Part shown: piece by piece, positions 56,357 to 64,000 of the stretch
Position numbering within the stretch: position 1 is the first letter of the stretch
Layout of the letters: the number at the start of each line of letters is the position of its first letter
Assembly (NCBI GenBank): GCA_964488355.1
Contig: CAZAUJ010000015.1
Coordinates: 1 to 64,000, forward strand
Direction of reading: 5' to 3'
Origin: Thermoanaerobaculum sp964488355
GTDB lineage: Bacteria; Acidobacteriota; Thermoanaerobaculia; Thermoanaerobaculales; Thermoanaerobaculaceae
Length of the DNA: 64,000 bases
Made by a program: the position numbers and the translations under genes
The notes under the pieces: model-generated
What the model was told of the DNA's origin: nothing
The model's database searches: none
The model's input: only the letters and a program-made list of their open reading frames with translations

Positions 56357-58258
56357 CTAGTTGCTGGCCAGGGCGGTGAGCAGTTTGCGCAGCTGCTCCA
56401 CCCCCTCCCCCACCTCGGCCCAGCGCTGCCAGAGGCGGTCTTGCCGCTGGCGCGCCGCAGCTAGCTGGTCGGCGAGCCAGCGCAGCTTTTGCGGGTCGTT
56501 CATCACCTCAGGCAAGGCGACGGAGGCTTCCAGCTCCCCCATGAGCTTTTCCGTATTCATCAGTTCCTTTTCCACCTCCGCTAGCTCCCGCTCCATGGCA
56601 GCAAGCTCGCGCAAGATCTGGCGCCGCTCCTCCTCCTTGAGGCTGCGTCGCGGACCTGGCGCCTTGCTGGCTTTGGGCTTGGCTGCCTTCACCCCCAAGC
56701 GCGTGAAGGCCTCTTCTACAGAAAGTACCGGCAGAGCCTTGCCCTCCTGCAGAAGCAACACGCCGGTAGCCACCGCCTCCAGCAGTACCCGGTCGTGGCT
56801 GACCAACACCACCGCGCCGGGAAACTCGGCTAGGGCTTGCTGGAGGACCTGGCAGCTGGCCACGTCCAGGTGGTTGGTGGGTTCGTCCAGCAGCAACAGG
56901 TTAGGTGCCTGCGCCAAAAGCAGGGCCAGCTGCAAGCGGGCGCGCTCACCCCCGGAAAGCTGCCCGGTGCTGGCTTCCGCCGCCTTGCCAGAAAAGCCAA
57001 AGGCCCCGGCCCAGGAGCGGGCTTCCTGGGGGGTCCAATCGGGCCGGGCGGAGGCCAGCAGGGAAAGGGGAGTCCCCTCGGCCACCAGCGCCTGCTCCTG
57101 ATCCGCGTAGCCCACGGCCACGTGGGCACCCAATCGCAGGCTTCCCCCTAGGGGAGGCAAAAGGCCGGCCAGGGTTTTCAACAGCGTGCTCTTGCCGCTG
57201 CCGTTAGCCCCTACCACCGCCAGCCGCTCTCCCCGCCGCAAGGCGAAGGAGACCTCTCGCAGCAGGGGTTGCCCGTAACCCACCGCTAAGCCCTCCACCT
57301 GCAGCACCCAATCGCCGCTGCGCGGCGCTTCGGGCCAGCGCAGGCGCAGGGTTTCCGGCTCCGGGGGTGGGGGGGCTAGCAGGGTTTCCTTGGCCAAAAG
57401 CTTCTGCCGCCACTGTGCCTGCCGAGTGTTTTGTCCCGCGATGTTGCGCCGGATGAACTCTTGCTGGCGCGCCCGCTCCTCCTGCTGCCTTTCCCATGCT
57501 CGCCGCTGGTGCTCCCGGCGAGCCTGGCGCTCCCGTTGGTAACGCGCGAAGGGCCCAGGGTAGCGCTCCAGCTGCCCTCCCACCAGCTCCAGCACCTCCC
57601 CACCTAAAGCATCAACCAGGGCCCGGTCGTGGGTGACCAAAAGCACCGCCCCCTCTCGCTCAGCCAGCACTTGTGCCAGGTAGGTGGCCCCCAGCAGGTC
57701 CAGGTGGTTGGAAGGCTCATCCAACAACAGAAGCTCGCAGGGCGAAATGAGCGCGCGAGCCAAAGCGGCCCGGCTCCGCTGACCCCCGGAAAGCTCGGTC
57801 AAGGGGCGGTGGTGCAGCTCGGGGGGCAGACCGAGGCCCTGGAGCAAGGCCTGCGCGCGGGCGTGGGCCGAGGAGGCTCCCAGGCGCGCCAGGGCCTCCT
57901 CCACCCGGGCGTAAGCTGCCAAAGCCTGAGAGTCGGGAAGACGCGCGGCCAGCTCCTCGCGGGAGGCTTCCAAGGCCAACAGGCCAGGGATACCGCCAAG
58001 AACAAAGCGCAAGACAGGGACTTGTTGGTCCTGTCGCAGAATCTGCTCCAGGTAAGCAATGCTGAGCTTGGGCGCGCGCTCAACCCGCCCCGAGGAGGGC
58101 TCCAGTTCCCCCGCAATCAGGCGCACAAGGGTGCTTTTTCCCGAGCCGTTGCGCCCCACCAGGGCCAGCTTTTCCCGCGGGTTCACCTGGAAGGAAAGCG
58201 GCCCCAGCACACAGCGTTCGCCAAACTCCACCACCACATGGCAAAGGCGGGCAAGCAC
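56357..58258 (-). CDS. ABC-F family ATPase (Uup/YheS-like)
   Basis: 633 aa, GTG 58258. Two tandem NBDs: Walker A GRNGSGKST and GANGSGKST, signatures LSGGQRSR and LSGGERAR, Walker B LLLLDEPSNHLD and LLLLDEPTNHLD, with a linker (PtIM-like, rich in Arg/Gln) between, and a C-terminal coiled coil (about 545-630). No membrane domain; ABC-F proteins act on ribosomes in translation control or antibiotic protection. Last gene of the skp operon, 6 nt after the nucleoside phosphorylase gene. Confidence 0.93.
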   Translation of the reverse strand: MLARLCHVVVEFGERCVLGPLSFQVNPREKLALVGRNGSGKSTLVRLIAGELEPSSGRVERAPKLSIAYLEQILRQDQQVPVLRFVLGGIPGLLALEASREELAARLPDSQALAAYARVEEALARLGASSAHARAQALLQGLGLPPELHHRPLTELSGGQRSRAALARALISPCELLLLDEPSNHLDLLGATYLAQVLAEREGAVLLVTHDRALVDALGGEVLELVGGQLERYPGPFARYQRERQARREHQRRAWERQQEERARQQEFIRRNIAGQNTRQAQWRQKLLAKETLLAPPPPEPETLRLRWPEAPRSGDWVLQVEGLAVGYGQPLLREVSFALRRGERLAVVGANGSGKSTLLKTLAGLLPPLGGSLRLGAHVAVGYADQEQALVAEGTPLSLLASARPDWTPQEARSWAGAFGFSGKAAEASTGQLSGGERARLQLALLLAQAPNLLLLDEPTNHLDVASCQVLQQALAEFPGAVVLVSHDRVLLEAVATGVLLLQEGKALPVLSVEEAFTRLGVKAAKPKASKAPGPRRSLKEEERRQILRELAAMERELAEVEKELMNTEKLMGELEASVALPEVMNDPQKLRWLADQLAAARQRQDRLWQRWAEVGEGVEQLRKLLTALASN

Positions 58259-58264
58259 GTGCGG

Positions 58265-59554
58265 TTAACTCACCTCCGCCAAGATGAGGGGCCCGGGAGT
58301 GGCGGCCTGCTGTCCAATGGTAAAAGCCGCGAGGACTTTCTGCCGCACTTCCTCCAGCTCTACAGGTCGCAGGCTCCAGCCGAGCAGCGCCAGCGGTTGG
58401 CCCGCCTCCACCCGTTGCCCCCAGCGCACGGCCACGCGCAGGAAGGCGGCGGGGTCCACCTCTTCGCCCGGAGCACGCCGACCGGCCCCCAGGTCCACCG
58501 CCACCCAGCCGAGCGCCTCGCCGTCCACGGCCTTAACCCAGCCTTCCCGGGGGGCCAGCACCTCCATCTGCTGGCGAGCACGGGGCAGCTTTTCCGGGTC
58601 GGGGTCGCCGCCATGAGCCGTGACTATCCGCTGCCAAGCCTGGAGGGCTTTACCGCTGGTCAGGGTCTGGTCTGCCAGGCCAGCTGCGTCCTCGCGGCTA
58701 AAGCCGGCCAGTTCCAAGGCCCGCACCACCAACTCGCGCGACAGCTGCAAAAGCCGGGCGTCGCCGCCACCAGCCAGGCAAGGCAGTGCCTCCCGCACCT
58801 CCTCCGCGCAACCCAGCGCCGGCCCCAAGGGCTCCTCCATGGCTGAAACCACCGCCCGTACCACCACCCCCGCCTGACGCGCCACTTCCACCAGCGCCCG
58901 CGCCAGCTCCAGCGCCTCGTTGAGGGTCTTGCGGAAAGCCCCTCGCCCGCACTTCACATCCAGCACCAGCCTACGGGCGCCTACCGCCAGCTTTTTGGAC
59001 ATGATGGAGGCGACGATTAGGGGGAGGGAAGGCACGGTGGCGGTCACATCCCGCAGGGCATAGAGCTTGCGATCAGCCGGGGCAATCGCCTCCGACTGCC
59101 GGGCAAACACCACGCCACAGGCCTCTAACCGTGCCAGGGCTTCCCTTTTGGTTCCCGCAGTGACAAAGCCCGGGATGGCCGCCAGCTTATCTAGGGTGCC
59201 CTGGGTGTGCCCGAGACCGGCCCCCGCCATCATGGTCACCGGCACCCCACAGGCGGCCAGCCAAGGGGCAAAAACCAGGGACACGGAATCCCCTACGCCA
59301 CCGGTGGAGTGCTTGTCCACCGCTTCGGGGAACTCTTTGCCCAGCTCCCAAAGCTCCCCGGACGCGGTCATCGCCTCCACCAGGTGTTGCGTTTCTGTTG
59401 GGCTGGTACCCCGAAGACAGATGGCCATCAGCATGGCTGCCAGCTGCACATCCGGCAGAACGCCCCGTGCGGCGCCCTCGACGAAATGCCAAATCTCCTC
59501 GCGCTTCAGCTCGCCACCATCCCGCTTGCGGGCGATGACCTCAACAAAGTTCAC
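58265..59554 (-). CDS. Thymidine/pyrimidine-nucleoside phosphorylase
   Basis: 429 aa, GTG 59554. Signature KHSTGGVGDSVSLV (residues about 84-97), GAGLGHTQGTLDKLAAIPG and VASIMSKKLAVGA are diagnostic. Cleaves thymidine or uridine with phosphate to base and (deoxy)ribose-1-phosphate; whether Pdp or DeoA type is not settled. Normal length. It begins 1 nt after the TPR gene stop. Confidence 0.95.
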   Translation of the reverse strand: MNFVEVIARKRDGGELKREEIWHFVEGAARGVLPDVQLAAMLMAICLRGTSPTETQHLVEAMTASGELWELGKEFPEAVDKHSTGGVGDSVSLVFAPWLAACGVPVTMMAGAGLGHTQGTLDKLAAIPGFVTAGTKREALARLEACGVVFARQSEAIAPADRKLYALRDVTATVPSLPLIVASIMSKKLAVGARRLVLDVKCGRGAFRKTLNEALELARALVEVARQAGVVVRAVVSAMEEPLGPALGCAEEVREALPCLAGGGDARLLQLSRELVVRALELAGFSREDAAGLADQTLTSGKALQAWQRIVTAHGGDPDPEKLPRARQQMEVLAPREGWVKAVDGEALGWVAVDLGAGRRAPGEEVDPAAFLRVAVRWGQRVEAGQPLALLGWSLRPVELEEVRQKVLAAFTIGQQAATPGPLILAEVS

Positions 59555-59555
59555 G

Positions 59556-60266
59556 TCAGCTCAGCGAGGAGAGCTTCTGCTGGGCTTCCCTTGCCCAAGG
59601 GGAATCGGGGAAGTTCTCCACCAGCTGGCGGAGCACCTTCTGCGCCTCGTCCGCCTTTCCCTGCTTTTCATAGGCGGAAGCCAGCTCAAAGAGGGCCTGG
59701 TCGCGGGGCAGGCGCTGGTCCTTGCCGGCAGCCATGGGCTCCAGCTCGCGGATCACACCAGCCACGTCACCCTTTTCCACACGCAGCCGCAACAGCGACA
59801 GCGTGGCCAAGCGCACCGCCGGGTCTTTCTTCCCGCGCGAGGCCACCGCCGCCAGCTCGCGCATAGCCCCTTCCCGGTCGCCCTTCTCCACAAACAGGCG
59901 CGCCTGCAGCACCCTTGCCATTCGCGCCTGGGGAGTGAACCAGTACCGACGCACCTTGGCCAGGGCCTTTTCCGCTGCCTCCCGGCGCTCGCTTTCCGTA
60001 GCGAACTTGAGCTTGGCATCGGCCGGCGCCTGCCCACCCACCGGCGCCTGGAGCACGGCTATGGCCTCGTCCAAGGACTTGGTGGCTGCCACCGTTCGGC
60101 TGCCTAAAATCGCCGTCGTCGCCCACCACAAAAGACCCACGCCCAAGGCACCGCCCAGGCCTATGCTGGCTTGCCGCCAGTTGGCGGTGAGCCAGTGAGC
60201 CAGCCGATCCATGAGGGTTACGAACTCGTCCTGCTTGATTTGCTTGCGGGTAAGCCGCCGTCCCAC
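59556..60266 (-). CDS. YfgM-like membrane-anchored TPR protein
   Basis: 236 aa, GTG 60266 with GGGAGGTAA upstream. Cytoplasmic N-terminus with basic residues (RRLTRKQIKQDEF), one membrane helix (about 33-52), then a periplasmic TPR-like region (about 120-230; PRDQALFELASAYEKQGKAD, repeat ends near PWAREAQQKL). E. coli YfgM assists periplasmic chaperones at the Sec translocon, fitting the operon with an OmpH/Skp-like gene. Confidence 0.8.
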   Translation of the reverse strand: MGRRLTRKQIKQDEFVTLMDRLAHWLTANWRQASIGLGGALGVGLLWWATTAILGSRTVAATKSLDEAIAVLQAPVGGQAPADAKLKFATESERREAAEKALAKVRRYWFTPQARMARVLQARLFVEKGDREGAMRELAAVASRGKKDPAVRLATLSLLRLRVEKGDVAGVIRELEPMAAGKDQRLPRDQALFELASAYEKQGKADEAQKVLRQLVENFPDSPWAREAQQKLSSLS

Positions 60267-60268
60267 CC

Positions 60269-60751
60269 TTACCTCCCTTGCGCCTGTTTTTCCCGCAGGG
60301 CTGCCAGAACCTCGGCTGCGTGTCCTGCCGCTTTAACCCTTTCCCACACCCGCGCCACCCGCCCGTCGGGTGCGATCAGGTAGGTGGTGCGCAAAATGCC
60401 CATGCTCTTGCGGCCCATAAAGTTCTTTTCCCCGTAGGCCCCGTAGGCCTTGGCCACCGCCAACTGGCTGTCGACCAGCAGGGGAAAATTGAGGTTGTGT
60501 TTTTCCTTGAACTTGCCATGGCTTTGGAGGCTATCACCACTTACACCCACCACCACCGCCCCTAGCTGACTCAGCTCCCCCACCAGGTCGCGAAACTCGC
60601 AGGCCTCGGTGGTGCAACCCGGCGTCATGTCTTTCGGGTAGAAGTACAGCACCACCCAACGCCCGCGGTGGGAAGCCAGCTGGAAGGTACCGCCTTCGCT
60701 GGCGGGCAAAGAAAAATCAGGTGCCCGGCTGCCCAGGGGAAGGGTGGCCAC
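60269..60751 (-). CDS. bcp: Thiol peroxidase Bcp (atypical 2-Cys peroxiredoxin)
   Basis: 160 aa from GTG 60751, 1 nt after the ompH stop. YFYPKDMTPGCTTEACEFRD holds the peroxidatic Cys and, five residues on, the resolving Cys typical of Bcp. Reduces peroxides using thioredoxin. Longer in-frame starts run through the ompH gene and are rejected. Confidence 0.95.
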   Translation of the reverse strand: MATLPLGSRAPDFSLPASEGGTFQLASHRGRWVVLYFYPKDMTPGCTTEACEFRDLVGELSQLGAVVVGVSGDSLQSHGKFKEKHNLNFPLLVDSQLAVAKAYGAYGEKNFMGRKSMGILRTTYLIAPDGRVARVWERVKAAGHAAEVLAALREKQAQGR

Positions 60752-60752
60752 C

Positions 60753-61292
60753 TCACTTGCCTCCCTGCTTCGGATAGGGATAGCGCTGGTTGTAGAGCTG
60801 GATGAGCGTATCGGTGATGTCAGCGGAGTTGGCCACGAACGCGACAAGCTCCTGCCGGAGGATGAACACGGCGGAAAGCTTTTGGCTTTCGGCGTATTCG
60901 GCCAAGAGCTTCTCCATCTTCTCCCCTAAGCTCTTGAGCACCTGGTTCTGCTTTTCCTCCAGTTCGCGGGTGTACTGCCGCTGCCTGTCCTCGAACTGGC
61001 GCTTCTTGGCGGTGAGCTGGCGGTTGAGCTCAGAAAGCTGCTCGGGGGTGGCGCTGGTTTGCTTGCTTAGCAGCTCCTGCTGGAGGTTTTGAATTTCCTG
61101 CTCCAGCTGCTGCAGCTCCTTTTGCCGCGGGGACGCCCAGTCCAACAGCTCCTGCCGCTTGGCCTTGCCTTCGTCCACGGCCAGCAAGGCCCTCTGCACA
61201 TCCACAAAAGCCACCTTGCTTCCGCCCTCTTGGGCTGCCACGTGGGCCGACCAGGCCAAGGCCAGCGTCACTGCTACCAGCGTGCGTCTCAT
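60753..61292 (-). CDS. OmpH/Skp-family periplasmic chaperone
   Basis: 179 aa. Signal peptide (residues 1-20, LVAVTLALAWSAHVAAQ), then VAFVDVQRALLAVDEGK and a long coiled-coil tentacle region (about 48-140) as in Skp, which holds unfolded outer-membrane proteins. Supports an outer membrane. Promoter with extended -10 (TGCTAGAAT); first of five genes to ABC-F. Confidence 0.88.
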   Translation of the reverse strand: MRRTLVAVTLALAWSAHVAAQEGGSKVAFVDVQRALLAVDEGKAKRQELLDWASPRQKELQQLEQEIQNLQQELLSKQTSATPEQLSELNRQLTAKKRQFEDRQRQYTRELEEKQNQVLKSLGEKMEKLLAEYAESQKLSAVFILRQELVAFVANSADITDTLIQLYNQRYPYPKQGGK

Positions 61293-61325
61293 TCCTTGCC
61301 TCCATGCCGCCTCGGGCGGCGAGGG

Positions 61326-61348
61326 ATTCTAGCACGACTTCGTAGAAT
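61326..61348. promoter_or_regulatory. Divergent -10 elements of skp and alcohol dehydrogenase genes
   Basis: ATTCTA (61326-61331, minus TAGAAT with TGC before it) and TAGAAT (61343-61348, plus) form a perfect 6-bp inverted repeat around 11 bp. Each is the -10 of one divergent gene; their start regions would interfere. Confidence 0.55.
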
Positions 61349-61367
61349 AGCTTGGGGAGAACCGGCG

Positions 61368-62363
61368 ATGCGCGCGATGGTCTTGGCGGCGCCCGCCCCA
61401 GCCGAGGCCGAGCCCCTGACCGAGCGTAACCTTCAGGAGCCGGTTCCCGGTCGGGGCGAGGTGGTCATCGCGGTGGAGGCCTGCGCTGTCTGCCGCACCG
61501 ACCTGCACATCGTGGAGGGGGAAATTCCCCTCCCCGCCCTGCCCCTGGTACCCGGTCACCAGGTGGTGGGCCGGGTAGTGCAGCTGGGGGACGGGGTCCC
61601 CGAACAGCTCCTCGGCCAAAGGGCGGGCGTGGGATGGATGGCGGGTGCCTGCGGTGGCTGCTGCTTCTGCCTGGCCGGCAAGGAAAACCTTTGCCCGCAC
61701 GCGCAGTTCACCGGCCTGCACCGTTTTGGTGGCTACGCCGAGCGCCTCACCCTGCGGGCCGACTTCGTTTACCCCCTGCCTGCCGACCAAACCGCGGCCC
61801 AACTGGCCCCGCTGCTTTGCGCCGGGATCATTGGCTACCGAGCCCTACGGCTGGCAGGGGCGCTGAGCTCCGTTCGGGTAGGTTTTTTTGGTTTTGGTGC
61901 TTCTGCCCACGTGGCCATTCAGGTAGCTCGCCACTTTGGCGCGCAGGTGTACGTCTTCACCCGCTCGCCAGGCCACCAGGCGCACGCCCGCCAGCTGGGA
62001 GCGGTTTGGGCCGGCGACCCTGCCGAGGACCCGGGCACCGAACTGGAAGCGGCGGTGGTCTTTTCCCCTGCCGGTGAGCACGTACCGCTGGCCCTGCGCC
62101 ACCTGGTCCCCGGCGGTACCGTGGCCTGTGCCGGCATCACCATGACCGCCATCCCCTCGTTCCCCTACGAACTTCTCTACCGCGAACGGCGAGTCACCTC
62201 GGTGGCCAACGCCACCCGTCGTGACGCTCAGGAGTTGCTCCAGCTGGCATCGGCCATTCCCATCCGCACGACGGTGGAAACCCTGCCGCTGCAAGCCGCC
62301 AACCAGGCGCTGGTGCGAGTGAAGCATTCCCGCTCAACCGGGGCCTTGGTGCTCCTGCCATGA
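61368..62363 (+). CDS. Zinc-dependent alcohol dehydrogenase family (MDR)
   Basis: 331 aa, ATG 61368 with GGGGAG upstream. Catalytic-zinc Cys in AVCRTDLHIVEGE, VPGHQVVGRV, structural-zinc cluster GACGGCCFCLAGKENLC, Rossmann GFGASAHVAIQVARHFG. Resembles AdhA/Zn-alcohol dehydrogenases that oxidise primary alcohols with NAD(P). ATGA overlap with the radical SAM gene. Confidence 0.92.
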   Translation: MRAMVLAAPAPAEAEPLTERNLQEPVPGRGEVVIAVEACAVCRTDLHIVEGEIPLPALPLVPGHQVVGRVVQLGDGVPEQLLGQRAGVGWMAGACGGCCFCLAGKENLCPHAQFTGLHRFGGYAERLTLRADFVYPLPADQTAAQLAPLLCAGIIGYRALRLAGALSSVRVGFFGFGASAHVAIQVARHFGAQVYVFTRSPGHQAHARQLGAVWAGDPAEDPGTELEAAVVFSPAGEHVPLALRHLVPGGTVACAGITMTAIPSFPYELLYRERRVTSVANATRRDAQELLQLASAIPIRTTVETLPLQAANQALVRVKHSRSTGALVLLP

Positions 62364-63322
62364 GCCAAAATCTCTCCCGAGATTGGCTTCCCGGTTACCG
62401 GCGCATGCCTTTGGCCGAGCTCCGGAAAAGGGTAGCAGCCGCCAAGGAGCTTCTCTCCCCCTGCAGCCTTTGCCCCTGCCGGTGCCAGGTGGACCGGTTC
62501 CACCAGCTGGGTCGCTGTGCCACCTCCCATCAGCTGCACGTGGCCTCCTGGCACCCGCATTTTGGCGAAGAGCCACCCATTTCCGGTCTCCACGGTTCCG
62601 GCACCATCTTCCTGGCCAACTGCAACTTGCGGTGCGTTTTTTGTCAAAACTGGGACATTTCCCAGCAACCGAAGGATTTTCTCCGGTCCACCATGACCCC
62701 AGAGCAGCTGGCCCAGGTCATGCTCCAGCTGCAGGAGCTGGGTTGCCACAACATCAACTGGGTCTCGCCCACCCATCAGCTGCCGCAGCTTTTAGAGGCC
62801 CTGGCCCTGGCGGCGGAGCAAGGCCTTAACATCCCCATCGTTTACAACACCAACGCCTACGACAGCTTGGAGGCACTGCGCCTGTTGGACGGGATCGTGG
62901 ATATCTACCTACCCGACCTCAAATACGCCGACGCAGCCAACGGCCAGTTGTGTTCTCGCGTGCCGGACTACCCTAGCCACGCGCGGGCGGCCATAAAGGA
63001 AATGTACCGCCAATTGGGCGATCAGTGGCTCACCGACGCCGATGGAATCTTGCGTCGGGGGTTACTGGTGCGCCTGTTGGTTTTGCCCCACGACCTGGCT
63101 GGCACCGCCTCGTCCCTGGCCTGGCTCGCCGAGCACTGCTCCGCTAACGTGGCTGTGAGCTTGATGAGCCAGTACCGTCCCTGTCACTGGGCAGCCCGGA
63201 GACGCTACCCCATGCTAGCCCGCCCCATAACCGCTGAGGAGTACCGGCACGCGCTGGCTGCTCTCGACCGCTTCAACCGCAGCGAAAACACTTACGTGCA
63301 GCCCTTTTTCGCCGTGAGCTGA
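62360..63322 (+). CDS. Radical SAM protein, PflX-like
   Basis: 320 aa. An N-terminal Cys-rich segment (CSLCPCRC, ...GRCATS), then the [4Fe-4S] motif CNLRCVFC (CX3CX2C) near residue 92 and a partial TIM barrel with YNTNAYDS and DIYLPDLKYADA. Relatives are annotated PflX / AmmeMemoRadiSam-like of unknown substrate. ATG 62360 overlaps the dehydrogenase stop. Confidence 0.88.
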   Translation: MSQNLSRDWLPGYRRMPLAELRKRVAAAKELLSPCSLCPCRCQVDRFHQLGRCATSHQLHVASWHPHFGEEPPISGLHGSGTIFLANCNLRCVFCQNWDISQQPKDFLRSTMTPEQLAQVMLQLQELGCHNINWVSPTHQLPQLLEALALAAEQGLNIPIVYNTNAYDSLEALRLLDGIVDIYLPDLKYADAANGQLCSRVPDYPSHARAAIKEMYRQLGDQWLTDADGILRRGLLVRLLVLPHDLAGTASSLAWLAEHCSANVAVSLMSQYRPCHWAARRRYPMLARPITAEEYRHALAALDRFNRSENTYVQPFFAVS

Positions 63323-63333
63323 GGTGGGTTTGC

Positions 63334-63744
63334 TCATACGCCTCGCATCTCGGTGACCGAAAACCCGGCCCGCTCCCAATCCTCCCGCCGCTCCTCACCT
63401 GCCACCAGCAAATCGTGAATGTGGGGGAAGCCCCTCGCGTGGCGGGGATCTTTTGCCCGCTCCATCACCACCAAGTGCGCGGCTTGGTTTGGATTGTGTA
63501 GGCGACCGATAACCAGCGCCACCGGTTCCGCCACCGGTTCGCCAGCGACCGAAAGTTTGTGGGGGACAAAAGCCGTGTCGCTAAAGGTCCAGAGGTAGGT
63601 GTCGAAAATGGCAGCCTTACCTTGGTCCTGGAACCACACAACCACTTTTTCGCCGGCCACGTAAAGCTTTTCCACCAGGCGACAGGCATCCAGCGCCTTT
63701 TTGCTTCCCGGCAGACGGTGCAGCACCACCTGCGACCCGTTCAT
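63334..63744 (-). CDS. DNA polymerase III subunit chi (HolC)-like protein
   Basis: 136 aa. Short alpha/beta sequence matching HolC: ACRLVEKLYVAGEKVVVWFQ, LWTFSDTAFVPHKL, and a final Rossmann-type strand VALVIGRL. HolC links the clamp loader to SSB. The ATG is preceded by TAACCT-N9 and no SD. Assignment by motif only; length fits (~140 aa). Confidence 0.65.
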   Translation of the reverse strand: MNGSQVVLHRLPGSKKALDACRLVEKLYVAGEKVVVWFQDQGKAAIFDTYLWTFSDTAFVPHKLSVAGEPVAEPVALVIGRLHNPNQAAHLVVMERAKDPRHARGFPHIHDLLVAGEERREDWERAGFSVTEMRGV

Positions 63745-63794
63745 GGCGCTGGAAGGTTAGCAGAAGGCGACCCGCTGCATTGTTTGGCTCTCGT

Positions 63795-63811
63795 GGGGGC
63801 CGAAAGCCCCC
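63795..63811. repeat. Hairpin in intergenic region
   Basis: GGGGGC-CGAAA-GCCCCC, followed at 63812-63829 by a second small hairpin (GGTCG...CGACC). Part of the gene-free right end (63745-64000). Confidence 0.6.
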
Positions 63812-63871
63812 GGTCGTAGCCACCGACCAGGGCCCTCGCTCCTCCTACCACGGCACCGCAGCCTCCTTTGG

Positions 63872-63963
63872 CCATTGCGAGGGGCCCAAGGCCCACACCT
63901 CACTGCGAGCGCCCGGAGAGCCCCTTTGTCATTGCGAGGCCTCGAAGAGGCCGAAGCCATCTC
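63872..63963. repeat. REP-like CATTGCGAG repeats
   Basis: CATTGCGAG-type words at 63873, 63901 (CACTGCGAG) and 63930. The last extends into a full unit (63928-63963) with hairpin GGCCTC-GAA-GAGGCC and the end GCCATCTC, very like the widespread bacterial GTCATTGCGAGGCC...GAAGCAATCTC intergenic element. The remaining bases to 64000 show no gene. Confidence 0.65.
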
Positions 63964-64000
63964 ATCGTTCTCGCGGTGAACCCCCCAGCCCGACCGAGAC

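Noticed and set aside
63745..64000. CRISPR array at the right end
   Set aside because: Repeats are irregular in length and spacing, contain internal hairpins and lack unique spacers; they fit REP-like elements.

Overview
The window reads as a chromosomal segment of a high-GC, Gram-negative-type (two-membrane) bacterium. It has a chaperone-usher pilus cluster, an OmpH/Skp periplasmic chaperone, Lol/Mac-type ABC systems, a lone sigma-54 activator and methylmalonyl-CoA genes. The 5' third of a 16S rRNA gene lies at the left edge. Gene content, large secreted Ig-like and P-domain proteins and the 16S text suggest an Acidobacteriota-like lineage, possibly a thermophile of the Thermoanaerobaculum kind. 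That placement is inference and was not tested by database search.

Layout. 1-682: 16S rRNA 5' end (minus) with two consensus-like tandem promoters and a boxA. 683-3036: GMC oxidoreductase and a secreted unknown. 3095-11871: two convergent ABC-transporter operons, one with a 38-residue membrane microprotein, one MacAB-like. 11981-15565: DASS/SLC13 anion transporter, tandem-SUMF1 secreted protein, TPR protein. 15651-23429: secA, a decayed gene, an NnrS-like heme-copper protein behind a perfect palindrome, an MsbA-like half-transporter, and a TrmJ-like methylase. 23437-28899 (minus): helicase loader, SpoIID-type protein, acyl-CoA dehydrogenase, meaB, methylmalonyl-CoA epimerase, small unknown. 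28930-30377: mutY and a Nudix hydrolase. 30364-36308 (minus): MDR oxidoreductase, pcnB, ligA, NtrC-type regulator, small unknown. 36393-39305: Ig-like repeat secreted protein and HDAC-like deacetylase. 39381-44107: LPG-synthase-like membrane protein, nrdR, hsp20, lon, DUF2062. 44095-47144: UDP-glucuronate decarboxylase-like gene and an acyl-CoA dehydrogenase behind a FadR-like operator. 47240-51422: secreted proteins. 51706-56105: chaperone-usher operon. 56357-61292: skp, bcp, a YfgM-like gene, nucleoside phosphorylase, ABC-F. 61368-63744: alcohol dehydrogenase, radical SAM protein, HolC-like protein. 63745-64000: REP-like repeats.

The most striking general signal is translational. At least eight genes, mostly first genes of their transcription units, have a TANNNT -10 hexamer exactly six bases before an ATG or GTG and no Shine-Dalgarno sequence, so they should be transcribed without a leader. 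Genes inside operons instead use ATGA/GTGA/TGATG overlaps and usually SD sequences.

Other leads are: (i) a compact chaperone-usher operon with a cysteine-free major pilin and an internal terminator after the pilin gene; (ii) a near-perfect FadR-type operator before an acyl-CoA dehydrogenase; (iii) a perfect 18-bp palindrome at about -41.5 of the NnrS-like gene; (iv) a 30-bp divergent promoter shared by mutY and a helicase-loader gene; (v) a SUMF1 tandem protein lacking the catalytic cysteines. No tRNA, insertion sequence, prophage or CRISPR array was seen.
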